From assembly GCA_028641055.1 (NCBI GenBank), contig CM054061.1, positions 31,111,523-31,175,522 on the forward strand: a stretch of 64,000 bases of DNA. The letters run 5' to 3'. Positions 11,260 through 21,595 of this stretch are shown here, one piece after another (position 1 is the first letter of the stretch; every line of letters starts with the position of its first letter). A model generated the notes under the pieces. It did no database searches. It had not been told where the DNA came from and saw only the letters and a list, made by a program, of their open reading frames with translations. A program made the translations under genes and the position numbers. This stretch comes from Alopecurus myosuroides (Eukaryota; Streptophyta; Magnoliopsida; Poales; Poaceae).

Positions 11260-14155
11260 TTATTTGAAGGAGCTCTCTACGTCGATTACAAAACGGTACT
11301 TCACATCCCGGTTGACAAGCCTCTGGAGAGCTTCGTTGATGTAGTCCATCTTTATTAACTCAATCTCTGGATAGATTTTGTTTGCAGCACACAAGTTTAC
11401 CATCTCCTGGATGTCCTTGGTGCCTCCGACCACACTGCCAGATAAAGTCCGCCCACCTGCACAAGTTCATAGTAATTAATTATAACTGCTTGTAAACTAT
11501 TCAATCGATCCAGAACTCTATACATGTTTAGTAATTTTGACTGCATTGGTAATGAAGAAAGAAGGTATAATGTTAACCCATGTTTAGTATTGCGGGGTTG
11601 ACTCTGATTTCTCCTGGAAAGCTGAGTAGCGCCATTACACCACCAACTTTCAGAAGCTGGAGATAAGGGTCGAATGGGTGGTCACCGGAGGCAGTATCAA
11701 CAATGAAGTGCAGGGAGCTCTTCAGGGACTGCGTGAACAAGTAAATCATTTCCTTGTTATTCTCAATCCGAAAAGCACTGAACAAACTAGTAAAGCACAC
11801 CAACTACATAGGTACTTTCAAATATGCACTAGGTAGAGGTTACTACGTGTGTCCAATTGGAATCGAACATACTCAACTTATGTGGCAACTCAGCTATAAA
11901 TGATCGATGTTCAACGAAACAAAACAAAACAAAAAGGGTATATATGTACCTCCATCATTTTTTCATCTGATGAAATCACAAAATTATCTGCACCAAGAAG
12001 GTTGATAGCTTCATCTCTCTTGGATTCACTTGTACTGAAAACTGTCACCTTCAGTCCAAAGGCTTTCCCAAATTTTACCGCCATGTGACCCAACCCACCA
12101 AGACCAATGACACCAAGTGACTTTCCTGGTTGGTTCATGTTATGTCGCTTCATGGGAGTATACACAGTTATTCCAGCACAAACCAAAGGTGCTGCCTTTT
12201 CCAGCGGGTAGCCATCAGGTATTTTGAAGCAGTACCTGAAATGAAAATGAACCAAGTTTGTGAGTTGTATACATAGCATACTACATGGCGTAGTCTGCGC
12301 ATCTAGAAGAAAATTGTTCATACCGTTCACCAACTACAATGTGACTAGAGTATCCTCCCTTTGTGACCGTACCATCTGTATCAACACCATTGAAAGTGAG
12401 AACAGTTTTTGAGCAGTGGTTCTCGAGGAAACTGTCACAGTTCTCGCAGTCACGGCATGAATTGACATATGTCCCAACACCCACATGGTCTCCCACTTTG
12501 AAGCCCTTGACGTCTGAACCAACCACAGTTACAATTCCAGCAATCTCGTGCCTGCACCATGCATATGCATGTTGAACCAGACTTAATTAGCGCGTAAGTA
12601 AACCTTATACTTGCAGTTCTCTCGGTCCTTGATGCATGATTTTGACTACTAATATAGAATGGCTGATAAATGGTATTGTCAGATTGGTCTTGCAATTTTT
12701 TCATTTAATATATCTTTATACTAATTTGTGGAAATGTTATAAGTAAAAATTGTAGTCAAAGTTATAACTAGTTGACCCGCAAAAATCAAGGAGACTTATA
12801 TTTTGGGATGGAGGGAGTGCACTACAACAATAACCAGTTGAAAATTTACATTAATTAATTATCTGTTTCTATGTTGTTTGGCATCTCTCACGATAATTTG
12901 TACTTGCTCTCTATTGCAACGAAAAACAGGCCCAATTTCCTTTCGCCAAATACAACAGTCTGGAAAACTCACCCAGGGACTAAAGGGTACACCGAGTCAT
13001 TGTGTTGATTTCTTGACCAGAGAACATCGGCATAACATACTCCACAGTGTGTGATTCTCACAGAAACATCGTCAGGTTGTACAGCCCTGGTAATCAATCA
13101 AGATACCATGAAAACTAGTTATAGGACAACCTAAGTTTGCAAGAAAAAATCCTACTCCTACATATATGTAAAATAAATCTTGCAAGGTTTGTATTCATAA
13201 TTATAGCGGCAATGAGTAACTGAGTAGTACTACCATCTCAGGATGGGAATGGGCCGGGTCGACCCATCGGGTCCTTGGCCCGACCCAAAAAAACGAGGCC
13301 GTTGGGTTAGCCGGGTCGGCCTCATACAAAAATTGGGTCAGTAGAGCCAGCCCCGAGCGACCCATTGGGTCAGCGGGGTCGACCCACCTTTGAGGATTGA
13401 ACTTCATGGATACACCTCGAGTAGCTTTAATTGACCATTTCCTTTGTGTAGCGAGGTATGGCGAGTGGTATTAGCTAAGTATCGCAGGTCAAACATTTGC
13501 AGTACATCTGATCAAGATCTTACCGTACACGTACAGATGTACTACTCACCAGATCTTAGCCATTAGCTAGTTTAATACACCAATTAGTCCTCCCATCAGC
13601 TAGCTAATCATCTGCACGTACTTGATTCAATTAGAACAATATTCCTATATAAACTTTAGAGAATATTTATATGTGTGCGCAACCGAAAAAATATAAAGGT
13701 TAGAATTCGGGTCGACCCGGAATACCCATTGGGCCGGCGAGGCCAAGGACTTTTTTTGACTGGGTCGACTGGTGGCCTCTCAAATTGGCCTTGAGGCCAG
13801 CGAGGCCGGGTCCAGGGCCAGGTCCGGGCCGACCCATTCCCATCCTGATACCATCGTTACATAATTAGTGTCGTGGTATTAGTTCAAATTTGAATTAAAA
13901 CCACGGCAAGAAGAAAATTTACATAAAAGTTTAGATTGCGGGATTAAGAAAGACGGCATATTAATTGATCATCTAAGAACGAAATTAAAAGAATTGCATT
14001 ACCAGAAGTATATATATTGAGAAGAATGTGTTGATTTTGTCTTTGGCAAATCCTCGCAAAAGGCAGGGAGTTTACCTACGGTTGAAGCTGTATGGAGAGA
14101 GTATCCCAGAAGGATCTCTCGCTGCCCAAGCATTACACTCAGATTCAGCAGCCAT
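11260..14155 (-). CDS. Cinnamyl-alcohol-dehydrogenase-like gene, copy 1 (six exons, complete)
   Basis: Zinc-dependent medium-chain alcohol dehydrogenase that reduces aromatic aldehydes with NADPH; cytosolic by family. Exons on the minus strand: 14076-14155, 12973-13086, 12324-12551, 11950-12235, 11578-11728, 11260-11456. All junctions are GT-AG and phases agree, giving 1,056 nt and 351 residues, the family length. Visible: catalytic-zinc ligands C44, H66 (in GHE) and C160; structural-zinc cysteines C97, C100, C103, C111; Rossmann GLGGLG at 185-190 followed by STSES near 208, a serine pattern favouring NADPH. The sequence [11 protein letters not shown] and the C-terminal half fit the CAD-like (rice OsCAD8 or sinapyl/mannitol dehydrogenase) clade better than the bona fide lignin CAD. 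The ATG sits in CGTATGGCTGC about 105 bp below a TATA box. No disabling change seen. An identical copy is at 29708-32603. Confidence 0.93.
13238..13848. mobile_element. hAT-like MITE in CAD intron 1
   Basis: 611 bp bounded by inverted TCAGGATGGGAATGGG termini and flanked by the direct repeat TACCATC (13231-13237 and 13849-13855). The body carries several GGGTCGACCC palindromes and CCGGG/GGCC-rich blocks and has no coding capacity. The TIR and 7-8 bp duplication suggest hAT; a Mutator-type origin is not excluded. It lies wholly in the intron between exons 1 and 2. Confidence 0.7.
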
Positions 14156-14258
14156 ACGCACCACCTAGTGGACAAAATAGAACAACTGGTTGCTTTCCCG
14201 GTGATCCCAACTAAAGGTAGAAGCACAAGTGTGAGGCCAGGAGATCAGTGGTCGAACC

Positions 14259-14268
14259 TCTATATATA
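14259..14268 (-). promoter_or_regulatory. Putative TATA box of CAD-like copy 1
   Basis: The minus strand reads TATATATAGAGG about 105-110 bases upstream of the ATG at 14155. The position leaves a plausible 5' UTR of roughly 75 bases. Called from motif and spacing only. Confidence 0.5.
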
Positions 14269-14281
14269 CATATAGCTAATT

Positions 14282-14567
14282 GGGAGAATATTTCTCATAG
14301 GGAGAAGATTTCGCGGTGCTAGGTCCTGACGTCGCTGCTTTGACTGAACAAGAATGGCCTCCGTTTCTCTTAGCATGGAAGATTAGTCTTGGCACAAGTG
14401 TTAAATTTCATTTATCCACGAAGAAAACTCAAAGCATGATGCATTGATCTTTCGTAAAATATCCAGAATGACTTGTCGTATTACTGAGTTTCTCACACCT
14501 AGAGCTCATCAAGACAGAAGAGTCCTAGATACTGGGGCCATATCGAAAGATGTCTTTCCTTATCTTA
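14282..14567. other. CAD-like upstream (promoter-proximal) region
   Basis: Unique-looking sequence between the CAD TATA box and the PIF/Harbinger element. No gene and no clear cis-element set beyond the TATA box. The transposon insertion limits the non-repetitive promoter to about 300 bp. Confidence 0.4.
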
Positions 14568-14642
14568 GAGCATGTCTAACAGACCCCTTATATTTTCGCC
14601 CCCTAAAACGCGTGTAGAGGGCCCTGTATACGCATTTCGCCG

Positions 14643-14752
14643 GCCAAAAACTCGTGCGAGCTAGCAGACCCCCTACCCCCGCCCCGTAAAACAGAATATT
14701 CTGTTTTACGGGGCGGGGGTAGAGGGTCTGCTAGCTCGCATGAGCTTTTGGC
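14643..14752. repeat. Near-perfect foldback inside the Harbinger element
   Basis: Centre at 14697/14698 (GAATATTC). Arms of about 54 bases pair with about three mismatches and include GGGGCGGGGGTAG and CTGCTAGCTCGCA. The outer bases resemble subterminal element sequence, so it may be a head-to-head end duplication. Confidence 0.8.
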
Positions 14753-14820
14753 CCCTCACAAAACAGGGTTTTGGACATTTTCATGCATAGCTAAAATCTT
14801 CACTGCCTCATTCTCTTTTG

Positions 14821-15121
14821 TTTTTCATCAGTTCCTGCTTGCTACAGGTCATACCAGAGTGGTTTCTGAACTATTTTTGGAGGAAAGATACCAGGAACCA
14901 TCAAACTACAAGCCCCTAATGGTATTGCATTAGATGTTGCAGTTAGGGAGAACATGAACAGAACAATTCTCAAGTATGGGTTTCCATACTTGAGGATTGT
15001 ATGTTCATGTTCTCCATAACTCCAACATCCAGTGCAACACCATTAGGGGGTTGTACTTTGACAGTTCCAGGTATCTTTCTCCAAAATAGTTCAGAAAGCA
15101 AGCAGGAACAGGTGAAAAACA
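14821..15121. repeat. Long imperfect hairpin of a gene-like fragment
   Basis: Arms 14821-14980 and 14985-15121 are reverse complements with scattered mismatches and one roughly 19-base insertion in the left arm (near 14848-14868). The loop is GTTT within CTCAAGTATGG...CCATACTTGAG. The right arm keeps an open minus-strand frame (part of 14970-15167) containing WRKIPGTVKVQPPNGVALDV; the parent gene is not recognised. If transcribed it would give long double-stranded RNA. Confidence 0.75.
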
Positions 15122-15794
15122 AGAATGGCCGACTTTCGGACAAACTTGAGGAAACCAGGCTTGACAAAAATATCTACAGGTCATACCAGAGCGGTTCCGC
15201 GGGATGCATATGCGGCCCTTCGCGGAACCCTTCCTCTGATCTAGCAGCTTCGCTCGGTCCTCGAGGTCCTTGATGCGGAAGATCAGGCCCCCGCGGAACG
15301 GCCCGGCGAATACTCACCGTGGGGAGGCGGCGGAGATGCAAACGGCGCGGCGAGTCGAGGGGCGCCGAGGTCCACTGGGGGCCCGGCGGGGGTGCGGTGC
15401 CTCGGAGGCGACCGGGTCAACGGGGCGGCGGGGGTGCGGTGCCTCAGTCATTGGTGGCGCGCCGTCGGCGGTTGGAGAGGCTTGCGAGGAGTCCATGGCG
15501 GCGAGATCTGGCGCCGCGGTTGCCGGGGAGGGCGAGGAGGCGGATTTCCGGCGGCGGCGGCGGCGGTTGGGAGCTTCGCGCGCAGTGGGGGAAAAGGTGA
15601 GGGGTTGGACCTCTATATCTCCTCCCGACCCGCACATGTAGGGGGCGACGGGCCGCCCCCTACCCAAACTTGTAAAAAATCGTCCGGGGTGGTCCATTTA
15701 CGGGGCGTGCTAGATGGCCGGGTAGAGCCCAAACCCGTATATCAGCGGTTATTATACGGGTTTGGGCCATATAGGGGGTCTGTTAGACATGCTC

Positions 15795-17343
15795 TTACTG
15801 CCCCACATGCAACATCTCGCCAACTGAGCACAATCATTTTTTTTTCTCCCAATTGGGGCTGGACATGTCGTATGTAGGAACTAGAGGAGGCTGCTAAGCA
15901 AACTTTGACTATAATTTGATAGCCAGTTAATCTGAGGTGTCAGTCGTCGTGCCACCTCATCCTGTATTTAATTAGTTCGGTAAACGTTTGATAGTTTCCA
16001 GCGAAAGCTAGCAGATTTTGGTGAAATTAGGTGAGGTCAAAACTACAACACAAGGAACACGGCTTGTGAAGGTAGTTAGTTTTTATTTTGAAAATATGAG
16101 CAATTTTATATATGATTTAATTAATCCATAAAAGCAGTAGATAATTTATGACTATAATAACGAATGTTAAACTAGGAGGAAATTCCGAGAACGCCATCAA
16201 ACGATTACCGTGTTTCAAAAATACCATCAAATTAGTTGTCGTTATAAGAATGCCATCAAAAGAGTGGCATCGTTCCAAGAATATCACTTCTGTTAGTTGA
16301 GAGTAAAGTCTCATGTCGAAAAACTATTAAGCCCTTGTTTTATATTAGTCCATCAAACGAACCGCGTTTCAAGCTAGTTGTGTGAATTAACAGACATGGT
16401 GAAAATAAAATTCTAAATAAATAGCTTGAAGAGTTTTCTACTTTGGAGCCCCGCTTGGATTAGTTTCCCTCACTGGTGCTCAATAGGTTTAGTTTTTCTC
16501 ATTGTTGTCCCACTTTGCTCCACAAAACTGCCCAAAATTGCCGAACGGCGTGTTTCCCGTCTGGTCAAGGTCAATTAGTGAAATTTAGTTGAATTAGGGC
16601 GGGTGGGACCGAATAAGCTCATTCGTTGACCCCTCCCCCCCCCCCCCCCCCTGAGTCGCACGTGGTGTGATGTTTACTCGTACCTCGGTTTACGATGCGT
16701 ACGACTAGTATATAAATCCACATATGCCCTACTAGTGTAAAATTGCATGTAGCTATATTGGGCTACCCGGCTGAGTCCTCTGCGTGCAATGTTAATTTAT
16801 TGGTTTTGTTTTAAACATGGACACTTTTAATATTAAATGCACGTGCATTAATTTAATCCGGCGATTTAATTTGCACGTCTAATTCACATAATTTGGACTC
16901 CTAACTAATTATTTGACTAATAAAATTGGTGACGGAGGAGAAACCTCCTACGGGACTGAAACTCCTCTCTGCCCTATTCTTATTAGACTTGCGTAACTAA
17001 TCTACTGTGATACTATTGGCCCCACATAACAGTGAAAGCAAAGTGGAAATGCTTTCTATCTCTACTTTTATGGTTTTGTTTCAGGGAGAAAAAACACATC
17101 ATCTTGTGCTGAAACTAGAAATGCTTTTAGCCACTGAGCCGCAGTATCTTCTCCCCAGCTGCTTGACCGGTCCTATCTTGGCCAACTAGCCTGGATTGGA
17201 TTCTGCTCTTCCCTGTGGCCATCACTGCATCATCGGCTGAGAAATTGAAAATTTATGGCTGGATGCCAAATCTTGAGCCCAAAAGCTTGAGGATCCGGAT
17301 TTCGCCGGCCAAGTTGCCGAAGGAGATGGGTATTCACATGGTC
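15795..17343. other. Intergenic; degenerate repeats, a poly-C tract and a tract shared with the SPB1 3' flank
   Basis: No gene recognised. At 16185-16290 a motif near NGCCATCAAA recurs three to four times at about 30-bp spacing. A run of 18 or more C lies at 16627-16650. Bases 17085-17305 resemble 55105-55290 downstream of SPB1 (shared AGCTGCTTGACCGG, CTGGATTGGATTCTG and AAAAGCTTG). Confidence 0.5.
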
Positions 17344-18562
17344 CACAAACAGTGCCCGTCTTCCTTTCTTTACCTGCCGAAACAGGCCCAAGCCCCGCTA
17401 TATTAATATAGCAAACTAACGGATACAACCAACGCCACGGCACGGAAATTGCTGGGGCAGCAGCAAACACACGAGCCCAAAAGAAGAAAAGAAGAAAGAA
17501 AATGGAGACACCGGCGGATTGACTAAAGGGGGTAACCCAACACCGTTGCGCCCTCCGAGGAAGTACCACCACGCTTCTAGCACCGGATCGCCAAGTACCA
17601 AACAACATCTTCAAGAAGGAAACGACTGCTGCCCGGACCAGCGGACTGGACCTAGGGTTTCCCCCGGTACGCGGGGAGAGTGGACGACGGGTAGCCACGA
17701 CGCCCTTTAGGAAGGGAAGATGCCACCTGAAGGCGGCACCGCGTCGGTGTCGGGCGAGCCGACAAGGATTTCTCCCGAAAAACCATGTCCACACCCCCGA
17801 GCGAAACTTAACTTAGGAGCCCCTCAAGGACGATGCCTCGAAACCACCAAACACGTCGCCCACCAACATGCGCCACCACAGTCACAAGGCTACCACCGTC
17901 GTCGCACTGAAGCAGTCGCCACGAGGTCTGCACGACAGAGGGGAGAGTAGTTCGACTTGGAACAGCAGAATCGCGGCCGAGCCGGAGAGGGGACCGCCGA
18001 AAGCGGTAGCCGACCGGACACGGCAACAGGCACACCAGTCCCCGTCAGGTCCGGCCACCTGCGAGTCCAAACAGGGTCTGGATGGGCCCTGCTTGGGCCC
18101 GTAAAGCCCGCCGACATGCTGCAACAAGGTCAGCCACCGTCGGCGTCGCGCCGTGGCCGAACACCTCCTTTTCTAAACGGGGCACCCACGGGGCCATCCG
18201 CCTGCCCCAACCCAGATCAGGCCCGAGGGCCCAGATCTGGGCCTGTGGGCTGCTGACGCCACACCGCCGATCCCCGCCGCACCTGCCAGGCTATGCCGCC
18301 CCACAGCCTCAGCAGGTCACCGCCGCACCGCCACCGCCCGGCCAAGGCCGAGCCGCCACCGCCCTAGGAGCACCGGCGCCTATAGGGAGAAGCCCCGACC
18401 CCGCCACCATCTGTGCGGGGAAAGGCAAACCGCCGCCGCCAGTGCCACCCGGGGCTAGCCCGGAGGACCCTGCCGACGGCGGCGACCGGAGAAGGGGGGA
18501 GGCCCGGCTGAGGGAGGAGGTGGGGGCGCTCCGTCGCCTCGGGGGGCGACGAGAGCGCAGGG
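17344..18562 (-). mobile_element. GC-rich LINE-like remnant (5' UTR plus 3' end, no ORFs)
   Basis: On the minus strand it opens with a very GC-rich block (CCCTGCGCTCTCGTCGCCCC) like grass LINE 5' leaders and closes with TTGCTATATTAATATAGCGGGGC, like the 3' ends of many grass LINEs. The RT and endonuclease ORFs are absent. The long open frames here (17222-17794 minus, 18082-18741 plus) follow from GC content and show no domains. Class is tentative. Confidence 0.4.
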
Positions 18563-19389
18563 TTTTTTTTCGGTATTTATCTGAGCACAAAGCACACTCG
18601 GTTTTTTCGATATACGCGCGTGGTTGTAGATGTGACCATGTTAAAGAAACTTGTGTGTTTCAAAAATATATTATGAAAATGCCTTTAGCTCCCAAGACCG
18701 TGGCCAAAGCTCTCTATTTCTCTCTCAACAAAATAGAGTAGACCCCTAGTCTCTCATACACGGAATTCTCTCCAAGGACAAGCGCTACAACCATCGCTAG
18801 AGCGACCACGTTTAGCTTGAGCAAAGGCCAACAATTAATCAAACCCACTCTGCAATAAGTTCTAGAGTAATCCACATCATCATTATAGCAAAAAAAAATA
18901 CGTGTACGATGAAATGCTAATTCGTGTGGAATGACAAAGTGTTCACGAGAGTTCTATGATGCATGCGAGCCTTGCACTTGGATAAACTTAAAATCGAGAA
19001 AATGTGAATGTGTGGGATACAATAGTTGCAGAATAACCTTTCAGTTTTCAGAACGTGGTTATAGCTTGTAGTCATGTGCATTGTAGGTATATTAGTCGCT
19101 ATAGTACCATCATTGCCGGATCAATCTGAGGTAGTGCTATTTGATAATCCGAAGTGCCTGAAGAAAGCCCGTAATAAGAGGGAAGTCCACTAGCATCTTC
19201 CATGCGATTCCACTTTCTAGATGCCAAAGTAAACAAATTCTGATGCACCAGCAATCACGTAGCTACTGCAATTTGAACATGGTTTTTTGCTGACTAATTT
19301 TTTTATCGATCAGTGGAATACAAATGCAAATTTGAACCCAGTCTAGAAAAATCAAGTCCATATGATTTTTCAATACAAAAGCAAGCAAC
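18563..19389. other. No gene recognised
   Basis: AT-rich to neutral sequence between the LINE-like remnant and the hAT element. No frame with a domain, no terminal repeats and no RNA gene seen. Confidence 0.4.
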
Positions 19390-20166
19390 CAGGGCCGGCC
19401 CTGAGATTTTAGGGGCCCAGGGCAAAACTGAAATTTAAGGCCCCTTAGTATAAAAAGAGAGCGAACAAGAAAAAAATGAGACACCGAATTTTACTCGAGT
19501 TTTTGGGAGCCCAAGGTGAATCTACCATCTTTTAATCCTCTTTCCTTTTTTTTCCTTTTAGAAGCATCGGATTCAGCCTTCATAATAATACCGAAAATAA
19601 GAAAAATATGAATCAAAATTAGGGCATAAAATACCAAAAAATAAAAGAAGATCAGATCACCGAAGCAATCATCAACGCACCTATGTCTAACGGCGCGGCT
19701 GACGGCTTTCTGTCTTAGATGAGCATAAAGATGGGTAGCGGGCTATAGTGGCAGACGGCAAACCAATCAGCGGGCAGCGGCGGCGTCCGTGACAGGCGGC
19801 AGCGGTAGGCCGGCGTGCTGTGTGCGGCGAGACAAGAGACAGAGACGAGAGCGATCATGTCATGCGTTAGGGCATCATGTGTGTCATGTGCGCGGGTACG
19901 CGAGACAAGAGACAGGCGTGGATGTGGAACTAAACAAATCTGAATAGCCACGATCGATAATCCATCCATCCATGTATGTACCCTTAGTAGAAATGACCAC
20001 TCAAACAGAAATAAACTCCAAGGACCACTCGACACATGCAGTCTACTGGTCATGGAATTTTGTACAAGCACATACCATATATTGTATGCATATATCCGGA
20101 GGGGGCCCTCAAAATTTTCGGGCCCCGTGCGGCCGCCCCCGCGGACCCCTGCCAGGGCCGGCCCTG
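19390..20166. mobile_element. Non-autonomous hAT transposon
   Basis: 777 bp with inverted termini CAGGGCCGGCCCTG and an exact 8-bp target duplication CAAGCAAC (19382-19389 and 20167-20174), both typical of hAT. Subterminal GGGGCCC blocks are also inverted. No transposase; the 152-residue minus frame inside has no recognisable domain. Confidence 0.88.
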
Positions 20167-20243
20167 CAAGCAACTAGCAATTAGATTCCCGTTGCTGGAG
20201 ATGGTGCAGGGCTCGACGATCACACATCACACATACAGTACTA

Positions 20244-20366
20244 CTCCCTTCGTCTCAAATTAAGTGCCACAAATTTTGACAAAAGTGAATGTATCTAGAC
20301 ATAATTTAGTGTTAGATACGTCCACTTTTGTCAAACTTTGTGACATTAAATTTGAGACGGGGGGAG
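20244..20366. mobile_element. Stowaway MITE (Tc1/mariner)
   Basis: 123 bp with inverted termini CTCCCTTCGTCTCAAATT, flanked by TA (20242-20243 and 20367-20368). It folds into a hairpin along its whole length and lies about 300 bp upstream of the secreted-protein gene at 20663. Confidence 0.92.
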
Positions 20367-20662
20367 TAGTAGTTAGACGGACAGCTGGTTAGGCGGCAGT
20401 GTGCATGTGGAACCTGCAGGCAATTAACAGGAGATTCCGGGTGATCTAGCCGATGCCCATGTGATCACGTAGTGGCTATCGATGGTCACCTGTATACTAT
20501 AGGGGGCCTTGTCAGGCGCAAACAATCTATATGTAGGTGCAGACGACAGCTCAACACTGATGCAAACGAAGTTCAGCAAAGAGTAGATCTTGGTCAGTAG
20601 TCCACCACATTCATCCATTCATATCTCCATCGGCGGTAGCTAGCGCCTAGCGCGCGAGGAGC

Positions 20663-21025
20663 ATGTCCACCGTCCATGTGTATCTCGGCGTCCTCATCCT
20701 CCTAGTCGCCGGTGCCGGCAACGCCAACGGAAGCGGAGACTGCTCCTACGTGGTTAAGGCCAAACTCCAACTGGCGGCCGTAGATGACGGTAATATCCAA
20801 TTCGTCACGTCTGCCAAGAACAGCAACAACGAGTTCTTCACCATCTGGCAGCAATCCGGCATTGTCGCCGGCGTGGACTTGTGTCCGGGCCCCTTGTGTC
20901 CAGGCACCTTGTGTCCGGGCCCCTTGTGTCCAGGCAGCTGTCCGGGCCCCTTGTGTCCAATCCACATTGATCAGTTCCAGTTCGTCGTGACCGACTCCGA
21001 CAAAGATTGCATAGAGCCTTGTTAA
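20663..21025 (+). CDS. Small secreted protein with Cys-Pro-Gly repeat, copy 1
   Basis: 120 residues. Residues 1-23 form a signal peptide (hydrophobic LGVILLLV-type core, small residues before the likely cleavage). Mature part: about 50 polar residues beginning GDCSYVVKAKLQL, then a repeat LCPGP/LCPGT (five or six units encoded by about 15-base tandem repeats at 20878-20958), then a conserved-looking tail DQFQFVVTDSDKDCIEPC. Ten or more cysteines suggest disulfides in the apoplast or secretory pathway. The ATG in GAGCATGTCC is the first in frame. I do not recognise the family; a decayed PLAT-like or defence-peptide origin is possible but unsupported. Repeat number may vary between alleles. Identical copy at 39111-39473. 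Confidence 0.55.
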   Translation: MSTVHVYLGVLILLVAGAGNANGSGDCSYVVKAKLQLAAVDDGNIQFVTSAKNSNNEFFTIWQQSGIVAGVDLCPGPLCPGTLCPGPLCPGSCPGPLCPIHIDQFQFVVTDSDKDCIEPC

Positions 21026-21311
21026 TTGCCTCCGCGCGTGGGTGTTTTCTTCCTCATTTTACTTATATTGTTTCGTTTTCTTCGTTTCAAGTCGAGTGCG
21101 AAATCGAGTTCCTATCATTTTGTACATCGTGTACTCCTGAAAACCGATTGGGTAGATAAACACCAGTTGGTAACCGTACGCGTTCTAGAACGTATTGAGG
21201 CACTTTCAGACCATGTCCCCGTCCTTTAGTCTACTGGAACATTGAGACCTTCCGTTCATACTCAAAATTCGAATTGGGGTGGTTGTTGCATGACGGTTTT
21301 GATAACCTAGT
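21026..21311. other. Downstream flank of the secreted-protein gene; nothing else recognised
   Basis: Begins TTAATTGCCTCC after the stop; pyrimidine-rich and compatible with a 3' UTR for the first 100 bases. No other feature seen. Confidence 0.4.
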
Positions 21312-21593
21312 TTAAAAAGTTTGGTCTAAACCGGTGATGGGTAATACCGTGCTTCTAGCTATGTCGCCTACCACCTCGCCCCTGGCACGTGGCGTCGCGG
21401 TGGCGCTGCTTTCATCTTCTTCGGCCCCCCTAAGCCGCTTCAGAAATCGACGGTACTCACGGTATGCGACTTCCGTTGTCGTCCTCGCCGCCTGCATCTC
21501 CACCCAGCGCAGGTAGTCGGGTTCCATCTCCTCCCCGGTCTGCGCCCTAGCAGCAAACGCCGAGAGGAAGGCAAGGCTCGGGATTGGCGCCAT
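21312..21593 (-). CDS. 93-codon hypothetical frame cut from its upstream region by a retrotransposon, copy 1
   Basis: Reads from an ATG at 21593 to a stop at 21312. Residues 20-60 (EEMEPDYLRWVEMQAARTTT and following) are charged and helix-prone; no family recognised. The giant LTR begins at 21596, and the CAT that encodes the start codon is part of the 5-bp target duplication CATCG. The original upstream DNA is now at 54071 onward, where an in-frame TGA precedes the ATG, so this ATG would have been the first in frame. The frame probably belonged to the CACTA-like element whose end lies at 54433. It may never be translated. Confidence 0.35.
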   Translation of the reverse strand: MAPIPSLAFLSAFAARAQTGEEMEPDYLRWVEMQAARTTTEVAYREYRRFLKRLRGAEEDESSATATPRARGEVVGDIARSTVLPITGLDQTF

Positions 21594-21595
21594 CG

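Larger units (their letters stand above)
14568..15794. mobile_element. PIF/Harbinger-type element with captured sequences
   Basis: 1,227 bp with inverted termini GAGCATGTCTAACAGACCCC and a TTA target duplication (14565-14567 and 15795-15797), diagnostic of PIF/Harbinger. No transposase. Inside are a 110-bp foldback (14643-14752), a roughly 300-bp hairpin of a gene-like fragment (14821-15121) and a GC-rich block (15180-15640) resembling the first exon of a grass gene, with an open minus-strand frame. A Pack-type element that picked up host sequence is the simplest reading. Confidence 0.8.

Noticed and set aside
12819..12840. CACTACAACAATAACC in CAD intron 2 as a CACTA terminus
   Set aside because: No matching inverted terminus or subterminal repeats nearby; the preceding TTTGGGATGGAGGGAGT is an eroded Stowaway end.
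15314..15697. 127-residue minus frame in the Harbinger element as an intact gene
   Set aside because: It looks like a captured GC-rich first exon: no complete gene, no recognised domain, and it ends inside the transposon.
17222..18741. Long frames of 190 and 219 residues as genes
   Set aside because: The region is 65-75 percent GC, with open frames on several phases and low-complexity Pro/Arg/Ala translation; it looks like a LINE 5' leader.
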